The position numbers and the translations under genes are program-made. Positions 62,501 to 64,000 of a DNA stretch of 64,000 bases are shown in pieces. The stretch comes from Crenothrix sp043729335 (lineage in GTDB: Bacteria; Pseudomonadota; Gammaproteobacteria; Methylococcales; Methylomonadaceae). The notes under the pieces are model-generated. The model was not told where the DNA came from, did no database searches, and worked only from the letters and a program-made list of their open reading frames with translations. The stretch spans positions 110,873 to 174,872 of the forward strand of contig NZ_JAYTLQ010000042.1 in NCBI RefSeq assembly GCF_043729335.1. Reading direction: 5' to 3'. Position 1 is the stretch's first letter; every line of letters begins with the position of its first letter.

Positions 62501-62635
62501 CCAGCGTTCCATACTTGGCTGCTGAACCAGGAACACTTCTTTTTCAAAAAGTGATGATAAGGGCTGATCTTTAATTACCGTGACTAAATTGGCCAACAGC
62601 GTTTCAGTTTTATGGGAACTATAGAGAGAAAACAT
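59519..62635 (-). CDS. recC: Exodeoxyribonuclease V subunit gamma (RecC)
   Basis: RecC recognises Chi and splits the DNA strands in RecBCD. The 1038-residue protein starts MFSLYSSHKTETLLANL and has QQPSMERWLSQQLA, IFGIHHLAPVMLDFFQALS, CHSRMREVEVLKNQLL and SIRGIPFKVMALLGMNEGDFPR, all RecC hallmarks, followed by the inactive nuclease-like C-terminal part. recB and recD are usually next to recC, but the downstream neighbour is a convergent hydrolase gene and upstream is ssrA, so they must be elsewhere. Confidence 0.95.
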   Translation of the reverse strand: MFSLYSSHKTETLLANLVTVIKDQPLSSLFEKEVFLVQQPSMERWLSQQLASQLKVWGNYQFLVGDKFFNTMVQKINSRLNDAVFDRDALLWRIENLLRDDLHGSQFNAITQYLAGENTALKRYQLARKLAQIFDQYQILRPDMMAAWQQNQLLYDNETERWQKALWQRISVQLGEQDKGMLWRNVIAKLNDAEAGKFTPHLPERIFIFGIHHLAPVMLDFFQALSRHCPLHFFLFNPMSNVADQAHSLRHLQHPLLTSLGQQGYEFQEMLLERGLLNNELGNSTNTESTKNILQQLQNDILSPAYCAQKLAKDDSICIHACHSRMREVEVLKNQLLKCLEQDAALELRDIIVMSPDIKHYAPFISAVFGDIQHIVADSASLAHHAFNAFIDFLQLSQGRFGWKAVLDLLERPIIYPGFDLSDSDLDLIKHWLQDTRVRWGQSAEHKQELGVFACAENTWQATLDRLLMGYALGEDSEFVDGILPYKDIEGSSAQALGGLHDFLQLLFDASSQLKQSMALADWGAVLYGYADQLLMASEVSERQPLNDCLLELSALASVHHECVDVQVVIAWLQDRLNTLSQRDAGSGFLRGQLTFCSLQSIRGIPFKVMALLGMNEGDFPRIDQRPTFDLIAQHTRKGDNLQRSEDRYQFLDIILSARQQLIITYVGQSIKHNNRIAPAIVVSELLEVLRDSYQLADLVVDHPLHAFSARYFKGEGDVYSFSEADCATALALSQPRADRAVWWQGALITPEENVIELTDVFRFFQHPQRFFVQRQLAVRLNGIESEPEESEDFVLDTLDKYGSLNQGIKQGLQGKLLSVTKLQAQGRWLSGVMGELEAQRQGDIIDKFVGRINALQLGEKVDDVPVDINVGDYRLVGTLGNGYENGSLFYRYAALKGKDFMGAVLHHLIINRLQPQTTILLSADDDIVLLPEYCQDSYLEVLIDLYQQGLQRPDVFFVEAALAYVQQASKFSANADEQALEKAKAQLAKAINQPHELALKRLYGAVTDLDALLGAAFEQSCRVVLLPLWQVTHQNDS

Positions 62636-62869
62636 AGAGTTTGGGCACAGTTAATTAGCCCAACATGATACGTCATTCAATCGAGTAAGGTTTATTATCC
62701 TGAAAAAACCGTGGGTACATTTTTGCAATGTAGTGGGACACGGTGGCTCTTTAAGGTAATTCCGAAAAGCAAAACAACTTAGTGTGCATTATTGTGTTTT
62801 AGCGGGTAGCCAAAAATATTTTGAAATATCATGGCCAGTCATTATTTTTCGGTTATAATCATAACCCAA
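62636..62869. promoter_or_regulatory. Intergenic region with the ssrA -10 element
   Basis: 234 bases with no gene. TATAAT at 62854-62859 lies 10 bases before the tmRNA and is a convincing -10; no good -35 is seen at 16-18 bases. The recC promoter should also be here but is not clear. Confidence 0.5.
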
Positions 62870-63257
62870 GGGGGCGACATGGCTTCGACGTGGGTAGCAA
62901 AACCTTGAGTGCATGCCGAGGACTGTACACCTCGTAAAATCTACAGAAAAAAAGTATTCGCAAATGACGAAAACTACTCAATGGCATTAGCTGCTTAAAC
63001 ACAGCACCATTCCTTTGACCATCTGTGCTTATGCGGGTGGAGTTCTTAAGCCTTAGGGTAGCGGAACGCTCAGAGGTCATATACATAAGATCGCGCTGAA
63101 ATCTGTCCGGTGTGGATGCGCAAAAACCTTACGGAATCGCTGGTGATTTTCTTGGCTCGTCGGGTAGTCATCGGTTAAACTAAAAGAACGAGATAAGCAT
63201 GTAGACCTTGTGGCAGAGTGCTTGCGGACGCGGGTTCAATTCCCGCCGCCTCCACCA
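62870..63257 (+). ncRNA. ssrA: Transfer-messenger RNA (tmRNA)
   Basis: tmRNA frees stalled ribosomes and tags the peptide for proteolysis. The 5' end GGGGGCG pairs with CGCCTCC before the encoded CCA at the 3' end, and GTTCAATTCCCGCC is the T-arm. The tag frame begins at GCA 62960 and ends in TAA at 62996-62998, encoding ANDENYSMALAA. The total of 388 bases is a usual size. SmpB is not in the window. The gene's 3' end is a favoured integration site, and a P4-type integrase follows. Confidence 0.96.
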
Positions 63258-63285
63258 AATGAAGATTCGAAGAGATTCAACGAAG

Positions 63286-63326
63286 TACAAAAACCCTTTC
63301 AGCTTCTGGCTTTAAGGGTTTTTTTA
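63286..63326 (+). terminator. Intrinsic terminator of ssrA
   Basis: AAAACCCTT and AAGGGTTTTT form the outer stem, with an inner AGC/GCT stem around the loop, followed by seven T. It ends about 70 bases after the mature tmRNA. Confidence 0.85.
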
Positions 63327-63369
63327 TGTCCAATGAAGTACAACGATATTCGTTTACATCCAATATTAT

Positions 63370-63420
63370 TGACGGTATAAATGACGGTACAACCTCCCCC
63401 ACTACAACCTTATACCGTCA
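63370..63420 (+). promoter_or_regulatory. Cluster of TGACGGTA sites before the integrase gene
   Basis: TGACGGTATAA at 63370-63380 and TTATACCGTCA at 63410-63420 are perfect 11-bp inverted arms. A further TGACGGTA lies at 63382-63389. Two more copies fall inside the integrase gene (63626-63633 inverted, 63647-63654 direct). The cluster may be arm-type integrase or excisionase sites, or an operator of the int promoter. Confidence 0.55.
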
Positions 63421-64000
63421 TGAGCATAACCGATACCGCCATAAAGAACGCTAAACCCACTGATAAACAATACAAACTGACAGATAACAACGGCATGTAT
63501 TTATTGGTACATCCGAACGGATCAAAATACTTTCGGCTGGATTACCGCTTTGACGGCAATCGAAAAACATTGGCCTTGGGTGTCTATCCAGACGTTACTT
63601 TAAAACAAGCCCGTGAAAAACTTGATACCGTCAAAAAACAAATTGCTGACGGTATAGACCCAAGCGAGAACCGGAAAGCCGTTAAATCATCGAAAGCAGC
63701 CAGCGCAACAAACAGCTTTGAAGTAATAGCCCGTGAATGGGGATTGAAGAAAGTTGATACATGGGCGGATAAGAACAACCGATCAAAGCGCATGTTAGAA
63801 CGGAACATTTTCCCGTGGCTTGGCAATACACCCATTACCGATATTAATCCTATGGCCATATTGGAGTGCTTAAGACGTGTTGAAGATCGGGGCACTATTG
63901 AGACAGCGCACAGGGTTTTACAGATCGTGGGGCAGGTTTTCAGGTACGCGGTGGCCACTGGCAGAACCGAACGGGACATTACACCGGATTTAAAAGGCGC
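63420..64000 (+). CDS. P4-type tyrosine integrase, N-terminal part (gene runs off window)
   Basis: The plus-strand frame from ATG 63420 stays open to the window end, giving 193 residues. It begins MSITDTAIKNAKPTDKQYKL and has TLALGVYPDVTLKQAREK, the DUF4102 arm-binding domain (about 1-85). FEVIAREWGLKKVDTW and the SAM-like core-binding domain follow, up to TGRTERDITPDLKGA. The catalytic domain lies beyond position 64000. An ATG 13 codons upstream in frame is possible, but MSITDTAI is the usual start. The gene 162 bases after ssrA marks an element integrated at the tmRNA 3' end. Confidence 0.92.
   Translation, partial: MSITDTAIKNAKPTDKQYKLTDNNGMYLLVHPNGSKYFRLDYRFDGNRKTLALGVYPDVTLKQAREKLDTVKKQIADGIDPSENRKAVKSSKAASATNSFEVIAREWGLKKVDTWADKNNRSKRMLERNIFPWLGNTPITDINPMAILECLRRVEDRGTIETAHRVLQIVGQVFRYAVATGRTERDITPDLKG

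Noticed and set aside
63584..63979. 131-residue open frame on the minus strand
   Set aside because: It is the shadow of the integrase gene on the plus strand, which matches the DUF4102/P4 family.

Overview
The window is a chromosomal segment of a gammaproteobacterium. Three conserved gene blocks show this: tRNA-fMet(metY)-rimP-nusA-infB-rbfA-truB-rpsO-pnp, gatCAB divergent from mreBCD-mrdA-rodA-mltB-rlpA-dacA-ybeD-lipB-lipA, and yceD-rpmF-plsX-fabHDG-acpP-fabF-pabC-mltG-tmk-holB-pilZ-tatD. Base composition and small details suggest a Methylococcales-like organism, but no methane-oxidation gene lies here, so the order is a guess.

Layout. 1-8.3 kb (minus strand): translation/transcription operon read from a tRNA-fMet promoter, with pnp cut by the window edge. 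8.3-17.1 kb: an accessory block holding a degenerate copy of the gatB 3' end, a Cys/Met-rich small protein, a CusCBA-type Cu(I)/Ag(I) efflux operon, a small lipoprotein and an Rpn-family nuclease. 17.1-20.3 kb: gatB-gatA-gatC. 20.8-32.2 kb: rod-shape, peptidoglycan and lipoate operon. 32.2-36.8 kb: a ba3-like (B-family) haem-copper oxidase operon with cytochrome c4, divergent from an FNR gene, plus a 49-residue lipoprotein; two FNR-type boxes sit in this region. 37.5-42.3 kb: a four-gene cluster (DUF4956 membrane protein, HlyD-like adaptor fused to a propeller-like domain, TolC-like outer-membrane factor, VTC-type polyphosphate polymerase domain protein). 42.4-44.6 kb: uvrD. 44.7-55.5 kb: fatty-acid synthesis and replication/cell-wall genes. 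55.7-62.6 kb: ftsK, a phosphatase, a dienelactone hydrolase and recC. 62.9-64 kb: ssrA (tmRNA) with the start of an integrated element, whose P4-type integrase runs off the window.

The most system-like, least explained unit is the DUF4956/adaptor/outer-membrane-factor/VTC cluster, which has the parts for making a polymer at the inner membrane and connecting it across the envelope. Other notable points are the gatB 3'-end duplication bracketing the copper-efflux block, the paired FNR boxes at matching distances from putative -10 elements, mreC without a canonical start codon, a two-copy cruciform repeat, and a cluster of an 8-mer around the integrase start.
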